Shown: positions 1-12,944 of the stretch, piece by piece
Layout of the letters: every line of letters begins with the position of its first letter
How positions within the stretch are numbered: position 1 is the stretch's first letter
From: Kryptolebias marmoratus
Lineage: Eukaryota; Chordata; Actinopteri; Cyprinodontiformes; Rivulidae
NCBI RefSeq assembly: GCF_001649575.2
Contig: NC_051434.1
Location: 6,820,225-6,884,224 of the forward strand
Direction of reading: 5' to 3'
DNA: 64,000 bases
Made by a program: the position numbers and the translations under genes
Notes under the pieces: generated by a model
The model's input: the letters and a program-made list of their open reading frames with translations, nothing else
The model's database searches: none
Told to the model about the DNA's origin: nothing

Positions 1-774
1 AATTGTTCGTGAGACGTTTGCGTGCGCGTTTCATCAGCTCTGTGTAGCGATCCTACTACCGACAGCTTACGTGCCTTGTTGAAGCTCTTTGTGTGCAAAA
101 GTGTGACGATTAAAATGTTGTACAGGTGCACATGACGGCGCACAAGCTCCAAAGATGGGCCCCTCGTTTTACGAAGCGTGTTGCAGATGCTTTCTGTTCG
201 TCGTCGTCGTCGTGTCGTTCTGCGTCTGTGTGAAAGTCGTAGCCCAAGCCACCAACAGGAAAACACGAACTTTGACCCGTTTTCCATTTACAAATGTAAC
301 TAAAACTTTGTTTATCTGTGTGTGTTAAGCTGTCACGGCTCTAGTATTTGTTTACCACCAAAAAAAAACTAAAGTGTTAATAATACTTATATTTAAATAA
401 TCAGTGAATGTTAAATTATTGTGGTGTCATGGTCAGAAATAAATGTGTATTTATTTATTTTGCCAAAAAAAACCAATAAAAATAGTAATGTATAGTTATA
501 ACTCTTCACTCATGGTTGCTCTGACCAAAGTGAACAGAAATCAGTAGAAAGTTTCTGAACAAAATAATTTACTATTAAAGACCCTATTTTCACAGCATCA
601 CTTTCAATTAGAAGAAATAAATTTGAATCTGCTGCAGGAAAAGTGATGATTGCCCATCAGAATCCCTCAGTGAAACGGGTTTCTACTGATGCACAAACCA
701 CTGGTGAAGAACTTTGCATCCTGTCGTTTAGGTGGTGACTCCTCTGTCATGACTGATTGTTGCAAAGCAATAAA
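1..774 (+). other. probable 3' end (3'UTR) of a gene lying off the left edge
   Basis: No recognisable protein. One frame is open from the window edge to a stop at 80-82, giving only 26 codons that resemble nothing I know. The first 250 bases are richer in CpG than what follows and carry a short CGT repeat near 200-215. AATAAA signals occur at 438-443, 475-480 and 769-774. The last is followed by T- and GT-rich sequence, as expected for a cleavage site. The simplest reading is the 3'UTR of a plus-strand gene converging on herpud2. This is inference, because no coding exon is visible; the alternative is ordinary intergenic DNA. Confidence 0.35.
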
Positions 775-780
775 ATGAAC

Positions 781-2506
781 ACGTTCTGCTTTTCGCCTGT
801 TTTTATTTAACCTCAGTGGGACCATCGGGGGTTTTCAGGAAGCATGGAAGTTGATTTTATTTTATTTTCCAGGCCTGGTTAAGTATAGGAAAGCATTTGT
901 GTTTTTGCGTTTTCACAAAAAAAAAAATGAACATCTTCTGCACAATGACCACTTCTGGTTCATGTACCACTCGGGTTGCCATATTTCATGCTAAGATGAA
1001 TTATTACGTCAACAAGAACCATGCAGCTACTTTATGAATGTCGTCAGTTTTGCATGTTGGGGTGATGAGACTATAGACAAAGATTTTCTTTACCCGCTTT
1101 TCTCATTTCCTGGTCAGGGGGGGAGATGACGCCTACCTCCAGCAGTCATATGTAAAAATATATTAGCAAAAACCTTTAAGATGAAATATTTCCTCACAGA
1201 TCAACATAAACCAGAGCAGTGTAGAAGGGAATGAAACATCTCCAGCAGTAACAGGTGGTTGTTTACAAAAACTATTTGTAACTGAGGGATAAAACTTCCT
1301 TACATCCAGTTATTGTACACAATAAAACTACTCTGCTGGACAAAATGGTTAATTACAGTTCATTTACAGATGTGTGGATGTCAAAAATGATTTATTAATT
1401 GTCAGAAAATCGGAGTATTTTGAGTCTGGAATGTCAAAATTGAAAAATGGGACGACAGCTGGGGAGGCCCCATCGGCAGGAAACAGAAAGGAGGGCTTAT
1501 TAATCAAATCTCAGCTTGAATTTTTATGTGTTTTTCTCCTGAAGATCGAGTAGATCTGACCCCAAACACAGCTTTAAATATAAATTAATGTGTTGGAGAA
1601 AACAGACTGAAATAAGGTATTTTTCCCTATTTTGATCAATTGAAAAATTGTTTCTCTGATGCAAAAAAAGGTGAGAGTAAGCATCATTATTAGTATTTTT
1701 TGGGCTACGGTTACAATTCTGAGACAAAAAAGCTTTTTTTTTAACCATAAAAAATCTACAAGCTTAGTTTTAAGACATTTGTGCAGTCAGGTATTTTCTT
1801 TTCTTCTTTTTTAGCAAGATAAACAGACACAAGGGGCTTCCTTCCAGCGTGCAAATATTTCACCTGAGAATTTTCCTCTTTGTGATTTTCTTCTTGTGAC
1901 AAATCACAACTGCTGTGAACCAGATAAATAATCCGATGATTTCATCCTTAAAAGAATGAAACAGATATCAGCACGAGGGCATTTTGTCCCGTTTAACACA
2001 AGCTGAAGTAAATGCAGGAGGTGGCAGCAGAGGTCTACATAACATGCTGCTGCAGAAAAAAACAATTCACTCTTTACATTTCTGACAAATTAGAGCGCCT
2101 GAAGGTTTTGACGTATTTGTTTAATTAGACCTCCCCAGTGGACTGTGCAGTGTTTGATTACCTCTAAGTACTGTAGGTGTAAAAAGGAGTGAAATCATTT
2201 CTAATCGGCACACGTGCGTCTTGAAGTAAAGTTCAAGCCACAGTGAATAGATCTTTAAACCGGTTTCACCTTGTTGCAGGTGTAAATTACCTCTGATCGT
2301 TCCAGGAGCTTGAATTGATTTCTGCCCAACACAGAATCCAGCTGACCACAGAGCTATTACAGATGTTTACTCCTCCAGGAACGTGTCTGATGGTCTCTGA
2401 TGACAAACAGTACGTGTTGTTTCTGCACTGAGGAAACTGAACAGAACTGCACCTTCTGTGTTCACAGCTTAACACAGAAAACATGCACTTCACAGATGGA
2501 CTCTGG
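781..2506. other. noncoding interval, nothing recognised
   Basis: AT-rich sequence between the putative left-hand 3' end and the hAT-type MITE. The open frames here (for example minus strand 1524-1748 and 2287-2493) resemble no family and have no splice context. No RNA gene or repeat was recognised. Confidence 0.5.
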
Positions 2507-2514
2507 GTTTATAA

Positions 2515-2728
2515 CAGGGGTGTCCAATCCTGGTCCTCGAGGGCCACCATCCTGCATGTGTTACTTGTTTCCCTGCTCCAACACACCTGATTCAGTGGTT
2601 AAATCACCTCTTCATGTTCTGCAGAAGCCTGTTAATCACCCATTGATTCAAATCAGGTGTGTTGGAGCAGAGAAACAAGTAAAACCTGCAGGATGGTGGC
2701 CCTCAAGGACCAGGGTTGGAGACCACAG
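2515..2728. mobile_element. hAT-type MITE, 214 bp, with 8-bp target duplication
   Basis: The two ends are long inverted repeats of each other. Both arms read inward CAGGGG or CTGTGG, then a CCTGGTCCT motif, GAGGGCCACCATCCTGCA and a TTACTTGTTTC stretch, about 55 bases per arm with a few mismatches. The element is flanked by a perfect direct repeat, GTTTATAA, at 2507-2514 and 2729-2736. An 8-bp target-site duplication with CAGGGG-type termini is the signature of hAT-superfamily insertions. There is no transposase, so it is a non-autonomous foldback element. A 127-codon open frame runs through it (2400-2783) but is a by-product of the repeat. It lies downstream of the herpud2 3' end. Confidence 0.85.
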
Positions 2729-2736
2729 GTTTATAA

Positions 2737-3192
2737 TGATCCAAAAACAACAAAACGAAATGAATGTAACTAATTTAGACTAAATATCACACAAGAAACC
2801 ACGTCAGGGAACAGGTCACATGTAGTCCACTTTGAAGCTGCTTTTTTCACGGATTTCTTGATTATTTCTGAGCAACGCGTGCTCCAATCTTGACACAGGA
2901 CAGGGTTCACATCTGTGCACCCAAACCAGAAACCTAACACAAACAAATGTAAACAGCTTTCACCCCTGAGACAACAAAAACAAACATAAAAAAACTCACA
3001 ATTCAGTCAGCGTTAGTGTTCACATGTTGTCAGTTTAGTGACAATCAGAAAAAGAACGTAGCAAAACTCGTTTGAATCACCAGACAACATTACACTAGAT
3101 GTCATTTTAATAAACATGAACATAATTCTTGTTTTTTCTTTTTTTTTTTACATGTTAGTAACAGCAGCAGTCATTTCCAAAAGCTTAACAGG
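2737..3192. other. noncoding interval between MITE and herpud2 3'UTR
   Basis: AT-rich sequence with T-runs. No gene was recognised. It may include the most distal part of the herpud2 3'UTR if a further polyadenylation site is used. Confidence 0.4.
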
Positions 3193-3878
3193 TTTATTGT
3201 TTTGTCTTATATGGTTTCTGCATTTTGGCAGTGCATATTTTAACAGTAGGAACATCTTTATGTATATTTTAAAAAAGCTCTCCGTTACAACATCTGTATT
3301 TTACACGGATCTCCACCTCTGTTAGGTTCTCAGTCAGTTTGTCAAAGAAAAGAAAAGAAAAAAAACATCCTTAAACCCCATCGGGTTACAGCTCAGCACG
3401 ATACACACTCGGAAACCTTCAGACCAAATTCACTTGATGCAGTTTAACATATAATAAGTGTGACACGATTTGTTATTATTCACAGAGATAATATTTGTAC
3501 TAAAGTGGCCGTTTTAAAGTGTCTTATATTGATATTCCCACCCCAACCTAAAGCAAAATCTTTTAAACAAAATTTACTGCTTATTAAACAAAAAAAGCTG
3601 CCAAACTCAACAACAGCTGTGTTCTTTTTCCCACAATTATCATTTCTGTTTAAAAGGCGTTAATAGTCATTTTAGTAGTTTTTTAATTATCGTTTAAGTT
3701 TGAAATGTTTGTCATCATGCGGACAACCAAACCTTAAAAAAAAAAAAAAAAAAAACACTGCCTCTTTTTTTCCAGACTGAAAGGGTCGGAAACCAACACT
3801 GCATTTTAACAGAAACAGTTTCCCCAAACAGGAAGTCGTCCTCCTCTGAGATCTGCAGCGGCTCGCGGCGCCCAGCGC
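3193..3878 (-). other. herpud2: putative herpud2 3'UTR
   Basis: On the minus strand this follows the herpud2 stop codon at 3881-3879. The first AATAAA I see downstream is the complement of 3193-3198, which would give a 3'UTR of about 690 bases. The interval contains a run of 20 A at 3736-3755 (U20 in the transcript) and other A/T-rich tracts typical of 3'UTRs. The end point is inferred from the signal only. Confidence 0.4.
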
Positions 3879-6800
3879 TCAGTTGGCGGCGTTCTGCGGC
3901 CCCTCTGGGATGAGCGACATGAAGAACGTTATGATAAAAGACCAGGTGGAGGACAAGAAGCCTGCGTTAGGGGCGCTGTTGGGATCCTCCGCACCTTCCT
4001 CTCCGCTTTCTCCGTCGTCGTCGTCCGAGCCGTCGTCGTTCACTCCTTCCTGAGCGGACGAGGCAGAGTCTGATTAGGAGTCAAACCTGATTCCCGTTCG
4101 GATGTTTATCAGGCAGCTGCTGTGAAACATCAGCTTTCACCTGAATGTGGAATAAGATGTCCACACAGGTAACTTCAGAAATAACTCACTATTAAAAAAG
4201 GTTTATTGTTGTCTGATCAATGAATGCTCATTATATGCAGGTTTTTATTAAAAAAAAAAAAGTATTTTTGTTACCTAATTTACTTACCAATAGTTGCATT
4301 TATTGTTAGGTTAGGTGTTCAACTGTAAAAGAGTTAAATGTTCTGGATGAAGGAGGCATTTACCATTTCCTGTACGTCCTGATTTGGCTGCTCTCCCTCC
4401 TCCTCGTCCTGATTGGGTCTGTCTCCAGGCAGCTGCAGGTCGTTTTCCAGATTAAAGGGGAACCAGCCAGCCTGGTGCCTGCACACACAGACCGTCAGAC
4501 AAAAATAAAATTAAAAACAACATGTACACAACGGTGTAAAGGAGGCTAATGAAGGGATCCCTCACAGGTAGAGCACCAGCATGGCCATCATCACCATGAT
4601 GAAGCGGCTGAAGGACGAGTAGAAGTAAACTATGCTCAGCAAAATGGCGGCGCGTGAAAACGTGTACACCCAGTCCAGCCAGTCCCTGTTGAGCTCCTCC
4701 TCGTTCAGGATCTCCCCACCCTGGGCGTTCATCTGGACTTCGGGGTTGCCGTGGCGACCCGCTTGCGGCCGCCGGCTCAGAGGATCCGACTGAGTGGACT
4801 GAGCCGAGCCGGGCTGGTCGGGCCTGAGGTGCTGGGAGGAGGCGGCCAGTAACTGACTGGAGGAAAGGCGGAGGCTGACTGTGAGAACTCTGCTCTTTGT
4901 TTAAAAAAAGTATAATATATTGTTTGATCCAGAAAAACAGGAAAGGACTTACTAATGCATGTAGTACTGCCTGAAGTACAGCTGCTGCCACCACATTAGT
5001 GTCAAGGGGTTGTAATAAGAGGGCATGGTTGTCGGAGGGGCGTTCAGTGAGTCCTGACTCCAGCTGGAAGAGACACCAAAACACTTCAAATTATACATAA
5101 ACTATATCATAAAGTGTTTAAACTTAATATCCTTTGCTCCTTCCTTCAGACGTGAGAAACAGCAACAAGTGAGTTCAGGACAGAGATGTTTTGTTTGATC
5201 ACAGGCTGCATTGTTCCTTGTTTTTAAGTTATTTTACACTTATACTGTTAAATGCACAAGTTTAATTCCTCATCATCGCTGCCTTAAGAATAACCTTTGC
5301 ATGCACAACAATAAGGATGGTTTATTGGTTGCAGTAAGTAAAATATTCAAACTATTTTTCGTTAGTGCTGAATCATGTAAAGACAAGATTCTTTGTGCGT
5401 GTTGATCTTCTGCGTGAAAAGTTTCTCTCACCTTCACCTCATTACTGTAACAGTCCACACAACAGACTGTCGCCTCAGTTTATTTATTAACACTACCGGA
5501 AGAGGAGAGGTTAGTTTGTAAAATAAATGTCTCACACATTGCAGGATGTCACAACATCCGACCCACTGCTCCTTCAAGGGACGAGGAAATTGGACTCTTA
5601 TCGAAACTGAACACATTTCAGGTGTTCTTACAATGTGAGCAGCAGTTTTGACCTTATTACAATAAAGGCATCTTGGTAGCAAGTAAAGGATAAATGAGAC
5701 AATCTAATTCAAATCTGCTTATATGTTTGCAAGTACTTTTCACCTACATGCAGGCTGTAAAGTCCTCACTCATTTTATATAATCTGCGTTCAAAGTCCAG
5801 GTCCAAAACAGTAATAATTCTCTGGGAAAATGCACTCAGAAGTGGTCGGGGAGCCAAATTAGAAACTAGAACATCATCCTGAATTGATGTCAGATTTACT
5901 AAATGAGGTCTTTATGTGTTAGACAGAGAAAAGTAAACTTTGCTTTATTTGTTACAAGAAAAAAAACAAAAGTGAAGTTCCAGGAAGGGGTCCCCTAACA
6001 GCAGGAGCTTTTACTTTTTCACCGTCCAAACTTACCTCTGCATAAACTGTGAATACATCTGGTGATAAAGAAGAGATCCAGCCTGCTGTCTCATCTCATC
6101 ACTGCTCCCTGCTGCAGACACCTGCCCAGTTTGACTATTAGAACTTTGAGGGGCCTGTTACCGGAAAAAAAAAAAAAAAAAAAACGTTCAGCATATTAGC
6201 AATAGTACTGAAATAAGAACACGTGACAATTTAAAATCCTCTGGGAGGTCCTGATTGCAGCAGAGAGGCCGTATGATGAAAGGAAATGCCATGATGATGA
6301 AATGAATTGAAAGGTGCGACAGGCGTGCTGCTGACCCACCGCGGGACCGGCGGCGCTCTCCTGAGGCTTGTTACCGCGGCTGCGGGGAGGCTTCGGGGAG
6401 CTGGGAGGGGTTCTGGAGGCGCACACCAGATGGAGCATATGGTACTCGTCCTGCTGCGGAGACCAGCACAGCTCATTACCTCCCAGAGTCCAAGTATTGC
6501 ATCTCCTTCAGACTAACAATACAGAACTCATCAAAGAACTTTTAAATCTAATTTATAAGCATTCACTTTGTAGAGGAATAATATTTGCAAATGCTCACAG
6601 ATAATCATATGCCTCAAGATAAAATAAAATAAAACATAAATAAAAAACCTGAGTCCTCTGTGACTCAAAGGGACAAAAAGCAGCTAAACTGAGAACGTTA
6701 CAAAGTTTAAATAAAAAGACCGTAAAGAACAAGCTCGTCTCTCTTACTGCATCTACAAAACAAGTCAAACCTCATCGCTGACGTTTTGCTCTCTTTGTCG

Positions 6801-8858
6801 TTTTAACATGTTTAAAAACCTGCTGATTCAGCAGTATCGAAGCTCTTCGGGTGTTGGCTCTTTTTTTTGCACACATCTGACCTTAAAATCAACAAAGTGA
6901 AGTATTTTAACCTCTGTACGCAGCTCCACTGTTGACACGCTGTGTGTGGAGAAGACTGACAAAGCTTAGAGATATTCTAAACAACGTGTCTCTAAAACAG
7001 AACTACGCACAAAAGATGCACACAACTTATTACAAAAAAACCTACACAACTTTACAGAACTGCAAAAACAGGAAAAAAACATGTTCAGTCAGTATTATGA
7101 TGTTTTGTAGGACTAATTATATAGTTTTACTGACATCTAAATGTTGAAAATACCTGTAAATGTGAGCCAACCACTTCCTTAACAGCAGAGCTAAAAACTT
7201 TTATTTCGAAAAAAATTAAAGCTTTTTCATTTCTGCACAACTACAGTGAAGTAAGTGAGCTCTTCTGGTTCTTAGGAATTTTCCTCACAGGTTTATAGAT
7301 TTTGTTTTGCAGACCGCTCAGATTGTTTTTCTGCTAAAAGAGCCTCCTTGAAGCTCTTGGAAGTGCATCTTTAACAGACCTCAGTAAAGCCTCTCTCTCT
7401 GTATGCCCCGAGCTACGAGAACTTACCTTCCTGAGCACATCTTTTAAGGTGAAGTGATCCAAAAGGAGTTTCCCAGAATACACCAGCCTCTGGTCTTTGG
7501 AGCTCTAAACATACAAAATAATGCTCATGAGGTCACGGGAGAGAAGTGAGTAAAAAGAGAATTACCATCATGATTAACTGCATATATTTGGTTCACTGCT
7601 TAAACTTAAAAAAGAAATTAATATTTAAAACTTGTGCTCAAGAAAGAAACTCAGCAGAGTGTGAAAAGTGGATGATCACAGCATCAAAGGGCAGACAACT
7701 TGTGTAAGTAATGAGGATGAGATCGTAGTAACCTAAATTGAGATAAGTGGGTCTTAGCAGTGGATTAAGCAGCCGGTACAACAAGGTCAAAACGTGTCCT
7801 CATTAAGCCTACGTTCATTCCTCACCCATTCAAGAATTTTAAATGATCCCCCTTCAAATGCGGACTCACTTGCAGCTAGATAGTTCTCCTTGTTCTTAAA
7901 TAATATCGCAGTTAATCTTAATTGAATCCCACAAACAAAAGCCCAGCCCTCGGAGAGATTTACTGCACGGCAGTTTCTCCCGGTGTGTTTAAAAAAAGAT
8001 CGCATCAGAACAAGCTCTTGGCGGGCGGCAAAGAACACAATCAGATTAGCAGAACAATGACACGGCAATCGAAATAACCGTTATGTCACAACTATTGACT
8101 TTAAGGTTCTTTTCAGCAAAAACCTAATTTCTTTCAGTGCAGAGAACAGACAAAAAGGCTGGCGTCGCTACAAGACTTCATCTGCGATACAAATCATGCA
8201 GGAAGCTCAGCAGAATACACACACACACACACACACACAAAGAAATTGGATCTTAGTTGTGTAAGTTCTACTCTAAAATAGTTTCAAAGTCAATTTCTTT
8301 CTCACCAGTCCTGCGTGAAACTGCATTTCTGACATTTAGGAGAAGCCAGAAATGCTCTTACACAACTCACTCAGGGTTTGAACTTTACAAATGTCACAAG
8401 ATGCTACCAGATGTTGGGAGAATTGCTGGTGACTCAGATGACAGCTTAATTATTTTAAAATGCGTGATGAGCTAGAAACACTTGTTACCAGTTTGCTTCA
8501 GCAACATCGCCCTCGCTGCCCTTGTGCATTACAAAACAAAGTTGTAATTTTAAGGCAAATAAAAGCTTAAAAGTGAGCACTTGAAGTTGTAACTTGTGAT
8601 TTAAAGATGAGGAGTCTCAGGAAAATATGGCCCAGTTTTACAATCGATAAGAAAAATTATCTGTGACAGAAACAAAGTGTGTTATTTGTATCTTCAGCGT
8701 GATGTACTTACAGGTTTACTGGGGTAAACATCAGACAGGTGGGCTTTGAGTTTCTCCACAGTCCAGTTCTGGAAACAGTTGATTGTCTGGTCATCGTATT
8801 TTTGGTTCGGGGCCTTGATGACAAGGGTAACAGGACTGTCCACAACACCTTGATCCAT
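3879..8858 (-). CDS. herpud2: HERPUD2: ER membrane protein with ubiquitin-like domain (8 coding exons)
   Basis: Coding exons (complement): 8858-8712, 7504-7427, 6453-6340, 6154-6036, 5063-4953, 4856-4566, 4478-4364 and 4049-3879. Lengths sum to 1146 bases, 381 residues plus stop; every donor is GT, every acceptor AG, and phases join without error. Recognised by close match to vertebrate HERPUD2. The ubiquitin-like domain is about residues 9-86 (VTLVIKAPNQKY; KDQRLVYSGKLLLDH; DEYHMLHLVCASRTPPSSPK). An MWWQQLY...QYYMHY motif follows at 176-190. The conserved NRDWLDWVYTFSRAAILLSI block starts near 246 and leads into a membrane hairpin at about 252-287, then HQAGWFPF. An acidic run lies near 329-347, and a hydrophobic tail (FLSSTWSFIITFFMSLIPEG) ends the protein. 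The family sits in the ER membrane with the ubiquitin-like domain in the cytosol; its paralogue HERPUD1 works in ER-associated degradation, and a similar role here is inference. It is slightly shorter than the human protein. Translation starts at the ATG at 8858-8856, giving the family N terminus MDQ. Confidence 0.95.
6165..6184 (-). repeat. 20-base T run in the polypyrimidine tract of a herpud2 intron
   Basis: A run of 20 A on the plus strand is U20 in the herpud2 pre-mRNA. It ends about 10 bases before the acceptor AG of the exon at 6154-6036, so it forms that intron's polypyrimidine tract. Homopolymers of this length vary between individuals and are prone to sequencing error. Confidence 0.7.
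8217..8239. repeat. (AC)n microsatellite in herpud2 intron
   Basis: About 11 uninterrupted AC units lie in the intron between the first two coding exons of herpud2. Confidence 0.9.
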
Positions 8859-9560
8859 GACTCAGAAACATTTGTCTTCGATCAAACACGATGTGAGATG
8901 TTGGCCAGGCTGTCTGAGACCTGCTCCCAGCCCAAAAAGTCTCCTTAGTGTTTTTCTTCTCTTCTCACCGAAGAGAATTTTTTTCAATGTTTCTCCATTT
9001 GTTGTACTAAAGGCACACAGCTGGAAACAGACAGACACAAGGGTAAAAAAGACAACCTGATAAATGTTTGTTGTTAGCTGGAATGTAATCAAACAGAGGG
9101 TGGAGGGGACAAAAACGAGTATTTAAGGACAACATCAACTGACAGCTACATTATTACAATGTATTAACAAGCTCGCACGTGAAGAAACGATTTGCCACTA
9201 ACGACGAGTTCGGAATAAAATGATATTTTGTGAAAGACGAAATAATCGGTAATCTCGTCAGTGTTTAACAACAGCGGCGCTAAGCTAACGCTAGCTAATA
9301 GATGCGCTTCTACAACCCGAGTAAAGTCAGACAGAAGCAGCTGTCACCGAGCACAGCTGCCCGGAAAAACTAAAAAAAGATCAAGCTTTACGTCGATGTT
9401 CGTTTAAAAGTGACTTTCGCCGACATTTGCCCACCTTTGTTGGGTGACCGAAATGTTAAAGAGCTCGTAGCTCAAAGCCCTGCCTGCTGCTGTTCTTCTT
9501 CGTGAGTTCAAAGGCGGTTGGAGACACGACGAAGTGTCCTTGCAGCGCCACCAACTGGAC
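8859..9560 (-). promoter_or_regulatory. herpud2: herpud2 5'UTR and probable CpG-rich promoter
   Basis: The block at about 9170-9560 has clearly more CpG dinucleotides than the surrounding DNA, including GCGGCGC, ACGTCG and TCGCCG clusters. It lies directly upstream of the minus-strand start codon at 8858. That is where a housekeeping-type promoter and noncoding first exon of herpud2 would sit. A possible first-exon donor (GTAAAG, complement of 9386-9391) and a possible acceptor (GCAG, complement of 8921-8924) would define a 5'UTR intron of about 470 bases. This splice pair is a guess that needs transcript data. I did not find a clear ER-stress element. Confidence 0.5.
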
Positions 9561-9569
9561 TGGACTGAG

Positions 9570-12500
9570 ATGGCACAAATAAAAAATAAAAATTTCAAAA
9601 AGAAAGAAACACAAGCTACCATAAAATGTCGAAACATAAATGTATTTTTTTAAAGAGTTGTTTCTAAAAACATTAAGATAAAGATAAAAGTAACTATCAT
9701 CTGTCATATGATATCCTTTCCTGCTGCAAACATTTATTTTATTATTCTCTAAACTCTGTCTGTCTTTGGTCTGTATGTGAAAGTGAACATTATTTAAACA
9801 ATGATTGGTTAAAGTTAATTCTTCAATTACCTCAAATAAACCTGTCAATGCATTCAACACTAAAATCAGATTTTAGGTGGTTTCAATACTTAATTCTTGT
9901 ACCACCTTCTTAGTTTAGGATCTCTGAAGGTGTCATACCCATGATTATCCCCGTCAATATCCAAATACAATTATTATAATAATATTTTTTTACATCATAA
10001 ATTCTTCTCTTACAAATGTATTGTGAGCTCCTTGAGTAACATAAACACAGTTTTATTTTAGTTAAAACAAGTCAATAGTTTAGGTGTTGTCTTCTCGTTT
10101 TTAAGTTTCTTGTACTACAAAGTCCAACTTTTGACCTCTATATCAGTAGTTCTTAAACTTTTTAGCTTCCAACCCAGATGGTAACATAGGTAGAGACTTG
10201 CAGCATCAGCAGTTGCAGTTTAAGATGTTTCATTGTTTCAAAAATGTCCAATAATCAAGGTTATAGTAGTGACAGAAACAGACTCAACAATCGTTTTATA
10301 ACGACTGAATTATCTTTCATAAGAATTATGTTTAATATATGTTATTGCCAGTTATTTTTAAATTTATTTAGATTTTTAACAAAGCACATATTTGGTGTTT
10401 CATGACCGAAACTCTAGACTCCCAAATCCATCTTTGGGGACTAAAGTTCATCTATTAATGTTATTTGCTTTACCCTTACGTATCGTCATTTAATGACTGT
10501 AATTTATTTTTAATAAAATGTCAAACAAGCTTAAGACATGTTTCTTGAATACCTATGACTTTCTGTTTTGTGTTGTTCTTTTTTTATGCTGGATAAAAAT
10601 CCCAGCTTCTTTTCCCTGTGATATTAAACTGTGCATTTCATTTATTAAGAATTGTTGAGGGTTGTTAACTTTCATCATTTCTTTTCACTACCATCTACAG
10701 GACAAATGGTATATTACAGCACTGTCATGTAAAAAAGGAAATTAAAATGGTATAATCAGTGCTAAAAATAACAAAACATCTTCAAAATTAGGTCCAGTTT
10801 GTTCACATGCTAATCAAAAGTAATTCACATAAAAGAAAAAAGAATAAAAGTTGAATTAGTGTTGACTCAAACGCATAAAAATGCTTTAAAAAAACAACAG
10901 AATGACATTCACTAAATATATAACTATGACCACAGAGTACAAGCATTTGTCCTTTTTTCTTCTCCCATACTTAATCTTATTTAAATTTAATCTTATTTGA
11001 TCACTTATCCAATTTTATAGATATATATGGTTTAACTTAACTTCTTTACTGCTCTTTTTTTGTCAGATTTTCTGAGATGGGCAAAGAATTGGCACGTTTG
11101 GACATACTTTTTGCATTTCCTTCATATAAAATGGGCTGTATCCGAGCTATAATCAGCACTGGTGGAGAGCAGCTCAGTTAAAGATTGTATCTGCCCAGAC
11201 ATTGTTAGTTTAATATTAAATTAAACTTTACTTGGGGGTGGAGGAGTCCGTCAGATGTTGTGCAGACTGATAAAATTGAACGTTTCTTTCCTTAGATTGA
11301 AATCAGCACAAATCAAGTCAAAGACTGACCAAAATTATGTCATGATTTTGTTGTTTTGTATGCTAAAAAGACGACGAACTTGAATACTTTTGATGCATCC
11401 TGAGAATTACAACCCTGTATTCACAATTACAGTGATTCAGCAGAAAGTCATGTTTGGAGCTCTGCAACAAATCCAAGAAAACAAACAAAAAGTGTAGCAT
11501 GTAAAAAGTAATCTCATTTTGACCTTCTTTTCTGTGAAAAGCCTCTAAAAACAACCAACTTTCGACCCCACTTTATATAACTTTAGTACTCCTGCAGGTC
11601 ACTGTGGGGCACTGAACTTTCTGGCCATTATTCCCTGATTAAATGAGAGTGCATTCATGTTCTGTTAATGGTCTTTCAGGTACTTGTGAATTACAATTCA
11701 TTAAAATGTTCACAGGACAAAAGTGAATAATTTTAAGGAAATCAGCGGCAGGTGAACTGCAACTGTAACAAACGTCTCTGAGCAGCGGGCCACCCCCTTG
11801 ACCCATTTGAGCTCAAGCTGCTCCAGTTTTCTCACCAGTTTTCTTTACATCAACATTGTTACGAATTCTGGAAAGTTCTAGGTGGAAAAAATAAAAACTG
11901 AGGCTGGAGAAATTTGTTCTGCACCTCACTTTTGCAAACGAGAAACGAGAAAATGAAGCGATTTCAGTTGGAAAATCCTCACCTACAGGATCAATCATTT
12001 CTAAAGGAACAATTATTAAGCTGCCAATACAACTTCAAATTTAAACAAAGCAAGTCATACATTTAGCTAAACAAACATTTTGCTTGTGTTTGACCAACTG
12101 TAGGACTGTCTACAAAGTGATACACTTGGAAAAAAAATCTCCTAAAAATATACAAACATCCTGTTGGAACGACTTCTACAGGAGATGAAAATGTCTGAGA
12201 CGTTAAAGTCCAATATCATTTTGGTCATCCTACATCAGTACTAATGATATTATTGAATAATAAGGTCAGGTGTTGTACTTATTGTTTCTAATCACTCGTA
12301 TTGTGTTGTTTTAACCTTTGTTCCCTGTGGAAAAAAGAGCTGCTAATTCAGTTCAGCTGAGTTCACTTCAGTTTGTTTATACAATATTCATCAAAGAACA
12401 CTGTATACAAAAACACACACACAAACAAGTTCAATTTAAATCCAATTTCATCTAACTAATTCTATTTAATCCACTACAGTCAAATGTAGATTTGAATCCA

Positions 12501-12820
12501 ATAATGCAGCCCAATCAAATCCAGTTATAATGCAATTTCATTCAATTATAAAAATGGCAGTTTATACAACGCTGCCCATCTCAGAAAACCTGCAGATTGC
12601 ATTGAATCTATTAGAGGCTAAAGACAGCAAATGAAACTGAAGCACCGTGATGATTGTGCCACAGTGTTCCAGAGAGACCTAATTTAGAGTCAGAACGTCG
12701 AGCAGCGGGATGAAAACATGCTTATTTCTGAAGATAATGGCCATTTGTGAGTGGAATGTGTTTTATTACTATCATGGGGATGATTAAAAAATACAAGTTC
12801 TCTTGGTGATATTCTGAGGA
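9570..12820. other. intergenic, nothing recognised
   Basis: AT-rich DNA upstream of herpud2. The open frames (134 codons on the minus strand at 9456-9860; 11363-11554; 11813-11998) match no family and lack splice sites in frame with anything. No repeats were recognised except simple A/T tracts. Confidence 0.5.
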
Positions 12821-12821
12821 A

Positions 12822-12943
12822 GACTTGCGACCTGTTCAGGATGTACCCCGCCTCTCGCACAGTGACCCCAGGAGATAGACACCAGCTACTCTCGACCCGA
12901 AGAGGAAATAGCGTGTAAAGAAAATGGATGAATGGATGAATAT
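12822..12943 (+). repeat. 3' part of a common teleost SINE-like repeat
   Basis: Contains the block GCGACCTGTTCAGGATGTAC, then CCCGCCTCTCGC, a CGACCCGAAGAGGAAA-type segment, and a terminal (ATGGATGA)n tail. This is the recognisable tail of a dispersed repeat abundant in teleost genomes (consensus GACCTGTCCAGGGTGTACCC... ending ATGGATGG). The copy is truncated at its 5' end. Confidence 0.7.
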
Positions 12944-12944
12944 T

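Noticed and set aside
1..82. C-terminal coding exon of the left-hand gene
   Set aside because: Only 26 open codons at the window edge, with no recognisable protein similarity.
2400..2783. 127-codon open frame as a gene
   Set aside because: Most of it is the hAT-type MITE at 2515-2728.
9456..9860. 134-codon open frame on the minus strand upstream of herpud2
   Set aside because: No family resemblance, AT-rich chance composition, and it overlaps the promoter-side flank without splice support.
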